Source: an uncultured Collinsella sp.
Lineage (GTDB): Bacteria; Actinomycetota; Coriobacteriia; Coriobacteriales; Coriobacteriaceae
Reading direction: 5' to 3'
NCBI GenBank assembly: GCA_958428675.1
Contig: CAUAGV010000074.1
Coordinates: 1-7,710 of the forward strand
DNA length: 7,710 nucleotides
This document shows, piece by piece, positions 1-5,662 of this stretch. Numbering within the stretch: position 1 is the stretch's first letter; each line of letters opens with the position of its first letter. Below the pieces are notes generated by a model that saw only the letters and a list, made by a program, of their open reading frames with translations, did no database searches and was not told the origin of the DNA. The position numbers were made by a program, and so were the translations under genes.

Positions 1-124
1 GCAGGGCTCATGCGGGGCTGCTCCTATTGTGGTTGGCGCGCTCATCGCAGCAGCACTGCTGGGAAGTGCGGGCGTGACCCTTTGCCGCGATGACGAGGAC
101 GAGATGCCGCAGGTGCGGCGCTAG
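1..124 (+). CDS. C-terminal fragment of a membrane-anchored protein
   Basis: Only the last 40 residues are present, read from position 2 and ending at a TAG at 122-124. The fragment holds one strongly hydrophobic stretch (roughly APIVVGALIAAALLGSAGV), then a short charged tail (CRDDEDEMPQVRR). This layout fits a single C-terminal transmembrane anchor, as found on exported or surface proteins of Gram-positive bacteria. No sorting motif or catalytic domain is visible because the body of the protein lies outside the window. The frame is supported by the hydrophobic segment and by a strong terminator 40 bases after the stop; the other two plus frames hit stops earlier (TGA near 75 and near 91). 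Function cannot be assigned. Confidence 0.6.
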   Translation, partial: QGSCGAAPIVVGALIAAALLGSAGVTLCRDDEDEMPQVRR

Positions 125-164
125 CCGTTGTGAAGCTGGTTTTGCCCATAGATGAAGAAGGAAG

Positions 165-199
165 CCGCCGCAAGGGGAGTGCCCTTTGCGGCGGTTTTT
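165..199 (+). terminator. Rho-independent terminator, possibly bidirectional
   Basis: A 13-bp stem (CCGCCGCAAGGGG, 165-177, pairing with 182-194, one G-T wobble) closes a 4-base loop and is followed by TTTTT at 195-199. It ends the plus-strand gene upstream. Read on the minus strand it is preceded by AAAAA and followed by a pyrimidine-rich CTTCCTTCTTC, so it may also stop transcripts of the convergent reductase gene that ends at 233. Confidence 0.85.
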
Positions 200-232
200 G
201 CTATTGAGACTGTTGGATGCGGTGCGGCGGCG

Positions 233-1147
233 TTACCAGCTGGCCTCGATTTCGCGGATGCGCGAATAGAGCCATTCGTTTTGCGGCACCTGGATACCGT
301 GCTTGGCCGCGAGGCGGCAGATGGTACCCGCAAATTCCTCGACCTCGGTTCTGCGTTGAGCGATGCGGTCTTGCGCCATCGAGGGCATGCCGGCGGGATC
401 GAGCCCTTTTATGAGACGCACCATCTGCGTTAGGTCTGCCTCGGTGAGCTCGATGCCCTCGGCATTGGCGACTGCAAGCGTCTCGCGCATGGCGGAGACA
501 AAACTGCGGAGCTGCTCGGAGCCCTGCTCCGTAGCGCTTCCGTAGGTGCCGCCGTAGGCCATGCAGGTCTGGTTGATGCCGTCGTTGAGCATAAGCTTGG
601 CCCACATGCGGTGCGCGATGTCTGCCTCGACGGTGTGGGCGATACCGCAGCGCGTGTAGAGCTCGTCGATGGCGGCGACGGTCGCGGGGTCGGTGCCGGC
701 GGCCGCACCAAAGCGGATCTCGCCCGCATTGGTAAAGGTGAGCGCGCCGTTGAGAAACACAGCGTCCATGCCTTGGCAGATTCCGAGGATGGTGTGCTCC
801 CAGCCAAAGCGCTCGGCAATCTTCTGCTCGCTGGTGATGCCGTTGCACAGCGAGGCGATGAGCGTATTGGGGCCCACGATGTGTTCCATAGTCTTGAGCG
901 CCTGGTCGAGTCCGGTTGTCTTGACCGTGAGGATGACCAGATCGGCGGGTGTCGCCTCGCTGGCGCGGACGGACTTGAGTACGCAGGGCTTGCCGTTGAC
1001 GGTGAGCGCATCATTCGCATGGCGCTCAAAGCGAGCGTCGTCCATGACGTATTCGACGGCATCGTTGCCGAGTGCCTGGGCGATCATGCTGCCGTAGAGT
1101 AGCCCGACGCCACCCTTGCCGATAAAGGCGACCTTGTTGATCTGCAT
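233..1147 (-). CDS. Ketopantoate reductase family protein (ApbA/PanE)
   Basis: A 304-residue NADPH-dependent oxidoreductase of the 2-dehydropantoate 2-reductase family, whose type reaction reduces ketopantoate to pantoate in the cytoplasm on the pantothenate/CoA route. The N-terminal Rossmann motif is GKGGVG (residues 10-15). Family landmarks follow in order: Lys76 (VKTTG), Asn102 (CNG), Lys184 in the WAKLMLNDGIN block with Asn188 and Asn192, and a C-terminal SMAQD...RRTEVEEF block with Ser256 and Glu268. These correspond to E. coli PanE Lys72, Asn98, Lys176, Asn180/184, Ser244 and Glu256, so the catalytic apparatus looks complete. Length is normal. An ATG three codons upstream (1156) touches the GGGGAG ribosome site, so the start at 1147 is preferred. 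No panB or panC is nearby, so the true substrate could be another 2-keto acid. Confidence 0.9.
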   Translation of the reverse strand: MQINKVAFIGKGGVGLLYGSMIAQALGNDAVEYVMDDARFERHANDALTVNGKPCVLKSVRASEATPADLVILTVKTTGLDQALKTMEHIVGPNTLIASLCNGITSEQKIAERFGWEHTILGICQGMDAVFLNGALTFTNAGEIRFGAAAGTDPATVAAIDELYTRCGIAHTVEADIAHRMWAKLMLNDGINQTCMAYGGTYGSATEQGSEQLRSFVSAMRETLAVANAEGIELTEADLTQMVRLIKGLDPAGMPSMAQDRIAQRRTEVEEFAGTICRLAAKHGIQVPQNEWLYSRIREIEASW

Positions 1148-1156
1148 ATGAATCAT

Positions 1157-1162
1157 CTCCCC
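1157..1162 (-). promoter_or_regulatory. Ribosome binding site deciding the reductase start
   Basis: GGGGAG on the minus strand lies 9 bases ahead of the ATG at 1147 but has zero spacing to the in-frame ATG at 1156. Only the 1147 start has workable spacing. The site lies about 5 bases beyond the T-tract of the upstream hairpin. Confidence 0.6.
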
Positions 1163-1166
1163 ATAT

Positions 1167-1192
1167 AAAAGGCGCCCGCGTAAGGGGCGCCT
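1167..1192 (-). terminator. Terminator or leader hairpin between cyclase and reductase genes
   Basis: On the minus strand, an 8-bp perfect stem (AGGCGCCC, 1192-1185, with GGGCGCCT, 1177-1170) and a 7-base loop run into TTTTATAT. Read from the cyclase gene it is a plausible rho-independent terminator about 75 bases after that stop codon. It also lies directly ahead of the reductase ribosome site, so it would sit in the reductase leader if transcription comes from upstream. The T-tract is short, so termination may be partial. Confidence 0.6.
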
Positions 1193-1268
1193 GATGGATT
1201 GTATGCTGCCAGGGTGATTGATGGGTGTGCGGAGCGGCTGTTATGAAAAAGAAACGTTTGCCTGGACG

Positions 1269-2039
1269 CTACGCTGCAGGGCAGACCGCAAAGACGCGCG
1301 CGGGATATCCAACGCCATCGCGCACCTTGGGGAAGGTGCAGAAGATGACGGCGCCCGTGGCGGGAAGCTCGTCTAGATGGTCCATGACCTCGATCTGATA
1401 GCGGTCGACCGAGAGGATGTACTGTTCGCCGGGGTAGGGGTAGGCGTCCTCACGCGTGGTCACGCTCGCCGGGTCGGTGTCAGCCGGCTCGTGGCCGATG
1501 GCGCCGATGTTGCGCTCTTTAACGAGCCACTTGATGGCGTCGAGGTCCCAGCCGGGGTAGTGGGGCTGGCCGTCCTCGTCCTTGTTTTCGAGGTCGGCGA
1601 GCTTGGACCAGTCGGAGCGGAAGGCGACGAAAGCGTCTTTGGGAATGCGACCGTGCTCATCCTCCCAGGCTTTGAGGTCCTCGACGGTCAGGACGTAGTC
1701 GGGATTCGCGGCGCACTCCTCGTGTTTGTCGATCACGCAGAGCGGATGCATAAACTCGATGGGTTCAATCTCTCCAAGGGAACGACCCTCGACATGGAAG
1801 TGGCGCGGCGCGTCGACGTGGGTGCCGTACTGCGAGGCGACCGAATACTGGAAGCAACGCATGGGGGCGAGCATGTCCTCGGGCGTGCCGGGCAGGTAGT
1901 CGAAGAGCTTGGTGGACTCAAACGGCTTAAAGCCAAACCAGTGCGGGGTGTCGCATGAGAGCGTGTGGGTGAGGTCGACCCAGCGATAATCGGTGCTTTT
2001 GAGTTGGGATGCGAGATTCCAAAGGTCGAGCGCGGGCAT
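1269..2039 (-). CDS. Cyclase family metal-dependent hydrolase (kynurenine formamidase-like)
   Basis: A 256-residue member of the Cyclase family (PF04199), which includes bacterial kynurenine formamidase and isatin hydrolase: cytoplasmic enzymes that hydrolyse amide or lactam bonds using divalent metal. The N-terminal VDLTHTL block (21-27) and the core motif GTHVDAPRHF (72-81) are clear, supplying His74, Asp76 and His80. A C-terminal IGHEPADTDPA block supplies His183 and Glu184. The first metal-site histidine of the usual HxGTHxD motif is Gln70 here (SQYGTH). The start is well supported by AAAGGAG (2046-2052) six bases before the ATG. It is transcribed toward the ketopantoate-reductase-like gene and divergently from the aldo/keto reductase gene. 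No kynurenine-pathway gene is visible, so the substrate is unknown; the family assignment is firm. Confidence 0.9.
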   Translation of the reverse strand: MPALDLWNLASQLKSTDYRWVDLTHTLSCDTPHWFGFKPFESTKLFDYLPGTPEDMLAPMRCFQYSVASQYGTHVDAPRHFHVEGRSLGEIEPIEFMHPLCVIDKHEECAANPDYVLTVEDLKAWEDEHGRIPKDAFVAFRSDWSKLADLENKDEDGQPHYPGWDLDAIKWLVKERNIGAIGHEPADTDPASVTTREDAYPYPGEQYILSVDRYQIEVMDHLDELPATGAVIFCTFPKVRDGVGYPARVFAVCPAA

Positions 2040-2085
2040 GGGTGACTCCTTTCATCGGGCTTTTTGCTGATGTTAAAGCGGTGCC

Positions 2086-2115
2086 GTGACAGCTCGATTT
2101 CCGCTGCGTTACGAT
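2086..2115 (+). promoter_or_regulatory. Candidate promoter for the aldo/keto reductase gene
   Basis: GTGACA (2086-2091) matches the -35 consensus at five of six bases. After an 18-base spacer comes TACGAT (2110-2115), four of six for the -10. Transcription would begin near 2122, giving a leader of about 80 bases to the GTG at 2203. The 163-base divergent region (2040-2202) must also hold the cyclase promoter on the other strand; I could not identify a convincing one. Confidence 0.4.
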
Positions 2116-2202
2116 ACGTTCTCGATTGCGATTCCACGATGTTTCGGCCGCGTGACCATTGTGTTTCGCCTTGCCGGGGCGCTGATGGCGAAAGGAGGGG
2201 CC

Positions 2203-3393
2203 GTGCAATACCGCGTTGACCCCAAAAGTGGTAACCGAATATCCGCTCTGGGTCTGGGCTGCATGAGGTTTCCCGGTGCGCCGGGACACCCCGATGCGAA
2301 GACAGCCGATGCCATCATTTCCCATGCGGTGGAGCAGGGGATTAATTATCTGGACACCGCGTATCTCTATCCCGGTAACGAGGCGTGCGTGGGCGCCTCG
2401 CTTGAGCGCTTGGGGCTGCGTGACCGGGTGTTGCTGGCGACTAAGTTGCCGCACGCTTCGTGCAAGTGCACGGAGGATTTCGACCGGTTTTTCGACGAAC
2501 AACTGCGCCGCCTGCGGACCGACCATATCGACTACTACCTTATGCACAACATCACCTCGCCCGCCCAGTGGGAGCGCGTGGTGGCGTTGGGCATCGAGGA
2601 CTGGATTGCGCACCAAAAGGCTGCGGGGCGTATTCGCCAGATAGGTTTTTCGTACCACGGCAGTGCGGCGGACTTCCTCACGATGCTTGACGCGTATGAC
2701 TGGGATTTTTGCCAGATCCAGTACAACTACGCTGGAGAGCGCTACCAAGCGGGAACGGCGGGACTCATGGCAGCCGCCGAGCGCGGGCTCGCGGTGTTTG
2801 TGATGGAACCGCTTTTGGGTGGACGCCTGGCGGGCAAGCTGCCTCCGCGGGCCCGCGCCGTGCTCGATGACGTACGCGATCCGTACCTGAAGACGCCGGC
2901 CGCCTGGGGACTTTCGTGGGTGTGGAACCATCCTCGGGTCACGATGCTGCTTTCGGGCATGACCGATACCGCACAGGTGGACGAGAACGCGGCATTGGCG
3001 GATCGCGCACTGCCGAATTCGATGACGAGAGAGCAGCTCGATACCATCGCACGTGTGCTGGGAGAGTTTGAGAAATCGAATCGCGTGCCCTGTACGGGGT
3101 GCGGCTACTGCATGCCATGCCCCAAGGGCATCAATATTCCCGGCTACTTTGCCGCCTACAACGCAAGCTATGCGCATAGTTGGTTTACGGGGCTGTCTCA
3201 ATACTTTACGGCGAGCGCGGTGCGGACGAACGAGCCCAAGCTGGTGAGCAATTGCGTCAAGTGCGGCAAATGCGCACGTCACTGCCCGCAGCACATCGAT
3301 ATTCCCGAGCGTCTCGACGATGTGCGCCGACGTTTCCAGCCTGGCCCCGTAACGGCTGCGCTTAAAGCCTTTTGCAAAACGCGCTCCTCATGA
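2203..3393 (+). CDS. Aldo/keto reductase fused to a dicluster ferredoxin domain
   Basis: A 396-residue predicted cytoplasmic oxidoreductase of the COG1453 type. Residues 1 to about 285 form an aldo/keto reductase barrel opening with ISALGLGCMRFPG. The catalytic tetrad is visible as Asp51 and Tyr56 (LDTAYLYPG; Tyr54 is the alternative), Lys81 (LLATKLP) and His115 (YYLMHNI). The C-terminal 110 residues carry two iron-sulfur motifs: CTGCGYCMPCP (Cys297, 300, 303, 306) and CVKCGKCARHCP (Cys351, 354, 357, 361), each followed by a ferredoxin-like (I/D)NIP or IDIP turn. The fusion suggests electron exchange with ferredoxin-type carriers during reduction of a carbonyl substrate; the substrate is unknown. 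The GTG start is chosen because AAAGGAGG (2191-2198) lies just ahead and homology begins there. In-frame ATGs at 2086 and 2185 lack a good ribosome site. Confidence 0.92.
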   Translation: MQYRVDPKSGNRISALGLGCMRFPGAPGHPDAKTADAIISHAVEQGINYLDTAYLYPGNEACVGASLERLGLRDRVLLATKLPHASCKCTEDFDRFFDEQLRRLRTDHIDYYLMHNITSPAQWERVVALGIEDWIAHQKAAGRIRQIGFSYHGSAADFLTMLDAYDWDFCQIQYNYAGERYQAGTAGLMAAAERGLAVFVMEPLLGGRLAGKLPPRARAVLDDVRDPYLKTPAAWGLSWVWNHPRVTMLLSGMTDTAQVDENAALADRALPNSMTREQLDTIARVLGEFEKSNRVPCTGCGYCMPCPKGINIPGYFAAYNASYAHSWFTGLSQYFTASAVRTNEPKLVSNCVKCGKCARHCPQHIDIPERLDDVRRRFQPGPVTAALKAFCKTRSS

Positions 3394-3478
3394 CCCTTTT
3401 ATAACTTGCGGTGGAATAGTTCCTGTTTGCGGCAGAATGGGGCTTAAACAGGAACTATTCCACCGCAACTGAAGGGGG
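3394..3478 (+). repeat. Palindromic intergenic element, copy 1
   Basis: A perfect 23-bp inverted repeat (3406-3428 with 3446-3468; arm begins TTGCGGTGGAATAG) encloses a 17-base loop. It is preceded by CCCTTTTATAAC and followed by CTGAAGGGGG. Copy 2 at 4551-4640 shares the flanking segments and outer arms but has a different, still paired, inner arm. The element begins directly after the aldo/keto reductase stop codon. Its last bases (AGGGGG, 3473-3478) are the ribosome site of the next gene. There is no T-tract after the stem, so it is not a standard terminator. It could be a dispersed palindromic repeat, a structured 5' leader or a protein-binding site. Confidence 0.9.
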
Positions 3479-3483
3479 CTGTC

Positions 3484-4503
3484 GTGGGCCATCGGGATTC
3501 ATGCGATGATTTGCGCGAGGTTCGTTGGGGCGTTTTGGGCGCTGGGCACATTTCGCATCGATTTGCATCGTCGCTCAAGAAGGTCGACGGGGCACGGCTG
3601 GTGGCTGCGGCCGGCCGTACTCCTGCGCATGTCGAGGAATTTTGTCGAGCGTTTTCGATCGATGCTGCGCACAGTTATGCCACGGCTGACGATAGCGGCG
3701 ATGCGGCTTATGATGCGCTGATTGCCGATCCCGATGTCGACGCAATCTACTTGGCTCTTCCACATGGCATGCATGCGCATTGGGTCTGTCGGGCACTGCG
3801 CGCGGGAAAGGCCGTGCTGTGCGAAAAGCCGGCCGTTTTGAGTGAGGAAGAGGCCCATGCGATCGCCTCCGTTTCCCGTGAGTGCGGTGTGCCGTTTATG
3901 GAGGCGATGAAAAATCGGTTTTGTCCGATGCATGCTCGCGTGAAGGGTTTGCTTGCGTCGGGCGAGCTCGGCCGTATCGTCTCGATCGAAAGCGTGCAAA
4001 AACTCGATTATGGTGAGCCGCCTTCGAGTTATCTGCTCGATCCGTTGCAGGGTGGCTGTCTATATGACATGGGCTGCTACGCGGTCGGGTGGTTTGAGGA
4101 TCTGCTTGCGGGTGCGTGCGATGTTTCGTCTCGTGAAGTTCGCTGGCGTGACGTATCGGGCGGCCGCGTGGATTGGGCCGATGAGATTCATATGAGTGTC
4201 GGCGGTATACCCATTCACATGGTGTGCGACGGCAAAGCAGCATATGAAAGCCGCTTAACGATTGCCTGCGAACGGGGTTCGTTGGAAATCGAGCGCCTCC
4301 ATCGCCCCGAGCTCGCCCATGTGAAGTACTCCGACGGTCGAGTGCTCGAAATAAATGCCCCGTTTGAGGTCGATGATTTCTACGGCGAAATTCAGCATAC
4401 GACGCAGCTCGTCCAGACGGGAGAGCTTGAAAGCCCCGTTATGCCTCTTGCCGCCACGCAGCGCTGTGCGCAGATCATCGATGCGATTCGCTTGACGCTC
4501 TAG
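3484..4503 (+). CDS. Gfo/Idh/MocA family NAD(P)-dependent oxidoreductase
   Basis: A 339-residue cytoplasmic dehydrogenase of the glucose-fructose oxidoreductase / inositol dehydrogenase family, which oxidises or reduces sugars, inositols and related polyols with NAD(P). The N-terminal Rossmann fold opens with VRWGVLGAGHIS (residues 13-24) and contains DAIYLALPHGMHA and the family signature CEKP (113-116) with Lys115 as the expected catalytic lysine. The C-terminal domain has the GGCLYDMGCYAVG block (190-202), where Asp195 and Tyr199 occupy conserved positions. Length is typical. The GTG start is supported by AGGGGG (3473-3478) five bases ahead. The gene sits between two related palindromic elements, the first ending in its ribosome site. 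The neighbours do not reveal the substrate. Confidence 0.92.
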   Translation: MGHRDSCDDLREVRWGVLGAGHISHRFASSLKKVDGARLVAAAGRTPAHVEEFCRAFSIDAAHSYATADDSGDAAYDALIADPDVDAIYLALPHGMHAHWVCRALRAGKAVLCEKPAVLSEEEAHAIASVSRECGVPFMEAMKNRFCPMHARVKGLLASGELGRIVSIESVQKLDYGEPPSSYLLDPLQGGCLYDMGCYAVGWFEDLLAGACDVSSREVRWRDVSGGRVDWADEIHMSVGGIPIHMVCDGKAAYESRLTIACERGSLEIERLHRPELAHVKYSDGRVLEINAPFEVDDFYGEIQHTTQLVQTGELESPVMPLAATQRCAQIIDAIRLTL

Positions 4504-4519
4504 ACTGCGGTGCTGGTGC

Positions 4520-4560
4520 TCAGGGGGGGCTCGGCGGACCGTGCCCCTGATGCCCCTTTT
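4520..4560 (+). terminator. Possible terminator after the Gfo/Idh/MocA gene
   Basis: TCAGGGG (4520-4526) can pair with CCCCTGA (4544-4550), or AGGGG with the following CCCCT (4553-4557), and CCCCTTTTATAT comes next. The hairpin lies 17 bases after the stop codon. The CCCCTTTTATA tract is shared with copy 1 of the palindromic element, where no such hairpin precedes it, so it may belong to the repeat and not to a terminator. Confidence 0.35.
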
Positions 4561-4640
4561 ATATCTTGCGGTGGAATACGGTCTGTTTGCGCCAAAATAA
4601 GGCACCAATAGACCGTATTTCACCGCAACTGATGAGGGGG
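4551..4640 (+). repeat. Palindromic intergenic element, copy 2
   Basis: A 22-bp inverted repeat (4566-4587 with 4607-4628; arm begins TTGCGGTGGAATACGG) has only two imperfect pairs. Both are G-U wobbles if the plus strand is transcribed (G4574 and G4585). Within the 19-base loop, GCC (4591-4593) can pair with GGC (4601-4603). Flanks CCCCTTTTATATC and CTGATGAGGGGG match copy 1. The final GAGGGGG (4634-4640) is the ribosome site of nfo. Compared with copy 1, the inner arm is changed on both sides so that pairing is retained. Confidence 0.88.
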
Positions 4641-4648
4641 AGCTGGAG

Positions 4649-5515
4649 ATGCTGACGATCGGGTGTCATCTTTCGACGACGAAGGGCTATCGGGCAATGG
4701 GGGAGACGGCGTTGTCCATTGGTGCCAATACCTTTGCGTTCTTTACGCGCAACCCGCGCGGTGGCAAGGCAAAAGACCTTGACATGGATGACGTGGCGGC
4801 TCTGCGCGAGCTTATGGCGCAAAACGACTTTGGACCGCTGGTGGCGCATGCCCCGTATACCTATAACCCCTGCTCCGCTAAGGAGCGGGCGCGCGAGTTT
4901 GCCTTGGAGGCAATGGCCGAGGACTTGCAGCGTCTGGAAGCACTGCCCGGCAACTACTACAACTTCCATCCCGGTGCGCATGTGGGACAGGGGGCAGACG
5001 CCGGCATTCAGATGATTGTCGACACGCTGTGCCAGGTGATGTTTGAGGGCCAGCAGACGACGGTATTGCTCGAGACCATGGCGGGTAAGGGCACTGAGAT
5101 GGGCCGTAGCTTTGAAGAGCTGGCGTGCATTATCGAGGGCGTTGCCGCCAAGTGTCCAGAGCTGTCCGATAAGCTGGGCGTTTGTTTGGACACCTGTCAT
5201 GTGAGCGATGCCGGCTACGACATCATCCATGATCTGGACGGCGTACTCGACGAGTTCGACCGCGTGGTGGGCATCGATCGCCTGCATGCCGTACACATCA
5301 ACGATTCGAAGAACCCTTGTGGCGCCCATAAAGATCGTCACGAGTGCATCGGCAAGGGATACCTTGGCAGCGAGGAATTTGGCGGCGGTATGCAGGTTAT
5401 GCAGAATATTGTATCGAATAGCCGCTTGCGTGCACTTCCATTTATTTTGGAGACGCCGAACGAACTTGCAGGTTATGCAGCGGAAATTACGCTATTAAGG
5501 TCGTTACAGCAGTAA
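4649..5515 (+). CDS. nfo: Endonuclease IV (deoxyribonuclease IV, AP endonuclease)
   Basis: A 288-residue base-excision-repair enzyme that cleaves the DNA backbone 5' to abasic sites and removes blocked 3' ends, using three zinc ions. All family blocks are present in order: GCHLST (5-10), [12 protein letters not shown] (27-38), HAPY (67-70), NFHPGAHVG (105-113), [13 protein letters not shown] (140-152), [15 protein letters not shown] (178-192), HINDSKN (216-222), DRHECIGKG (229-237) and FILETP (265-270). The nine expected metal ligands are His67, His107, Glu142, Asp181, His184, His216, Asp229, His231 and Glu268, so the enzyme should be active. Length is normal for the family. The ATG has GAGGGGG eight bases ahead, lying at the end of the second palindromic element. 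No obvious terminator follows the TAA; only a weak 5-bp hairpin (5554-5566) is seen. Confidence 0.97.
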   Translation: MLTIGCHLSTTKGYRAMGETALSIGANTFAFFTRNPRGGKAKDLDMDDVAALRELMAQNDFGPLVAHAPYTYNPCSAKERAREFALEAMAEDLQRLEALPGNYYNFHPGAHVGQGADAGIQMIVDTLCQVMFEGQQTTVLLETMAGKGTEMGRSFEELACIIEGVAAKCPELSDKLGVCLDTCHVSDAGYDIIHDLDGVLDEFDRVVGIDRLHAVHINDSKNPCGAHKDRHECIGKGYLGSEEFGGGMQVMQNIVSNSRLRALPFILETPNELAGYAAEITLLRSLQQ

Positions 5516-5576
5516 CAACTGTCACAAAGTGGAGTGTTCCATTCACGTTATGGGATTGTTTCAATCAGTTTTCTCA

Positions 5577-5605
5577 TTGCAGATTCGTAATTCCGGGTGC
5601 ATAAT
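5577..5605 (+). promoter_or_regulatory. Promoter of the amino-acid transporter operon
   Basis: TTGCAG (5577-5582), a 17-base spacer and CATAAT (5600-5605) form a good vegetative-type promoter: four of six at -35 and five of six at -10, with optimal spacing. Transcription would start near 5612, leaving a leader of about 50 bases to the binding-protein ATG. I saw no clear operator palindrome beyond a short GGTCACC at 5641-5647. Confidence 0.65.
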
Positions 5606-5662
5606 AGCCAACAGTTTTTGCAGACCTCTGAATCAAACGGGGTCACCGGAAGGAGACTGATT

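Noticed and set aside
2086..2202. Upstream start codons (2086, 2185) for the aldo/keto reductase
   Set aside because: The added residues are not part of the family, and the start at 2086 coincides with the proposed -35. The AAAGGAGG site points to GTG 2203.
1927..3294. A 455-codon open frame on the minus strand opposite the aldo/keto reductase gene
   Set aside because: Its protein has no recognisable family, is rich in Arg and His, and mirrors a clear enzyme gene with intact catalytic and cluster motifs. It is a shadow of GC-rich coding.
3406..3468. Palindrome copy 1 as a simple rho-independent terminator
   Set aside because: No T-tract follows the stem on either strand. The stem is unusually long and AT-containing, and the element recurs upstream of another gene.
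3394..4640. The two palindromes as ends of a transposon carrying the Gfo/Idh/MocA gene
   Set aside because: Each copy is itself a complete palindrome in the same orientation, no transposase is present and no target duplication was found.
4559..5341. A 260-codon minus-strand frame opposite nfo
   Set aside because: nfo is certain from all metal ligands. The antisense frame begins and ends inside nfo and the palindrome, with no ribosome site support.
5554..5575. Small hairpin GATTG/CAATC followed by AGTTTTCTC after nfo, considered as a terminator
   Set aside because: The stem is only 5 bp with no GC-rich core, too weak to call.
5597..5662. Upstream GTG start for the binding protein
   Set aside because: It would overlap the -10 element and add residues ahead of a normal lipoprotein signal peptide. 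AAGGAG supports ATG 5663.
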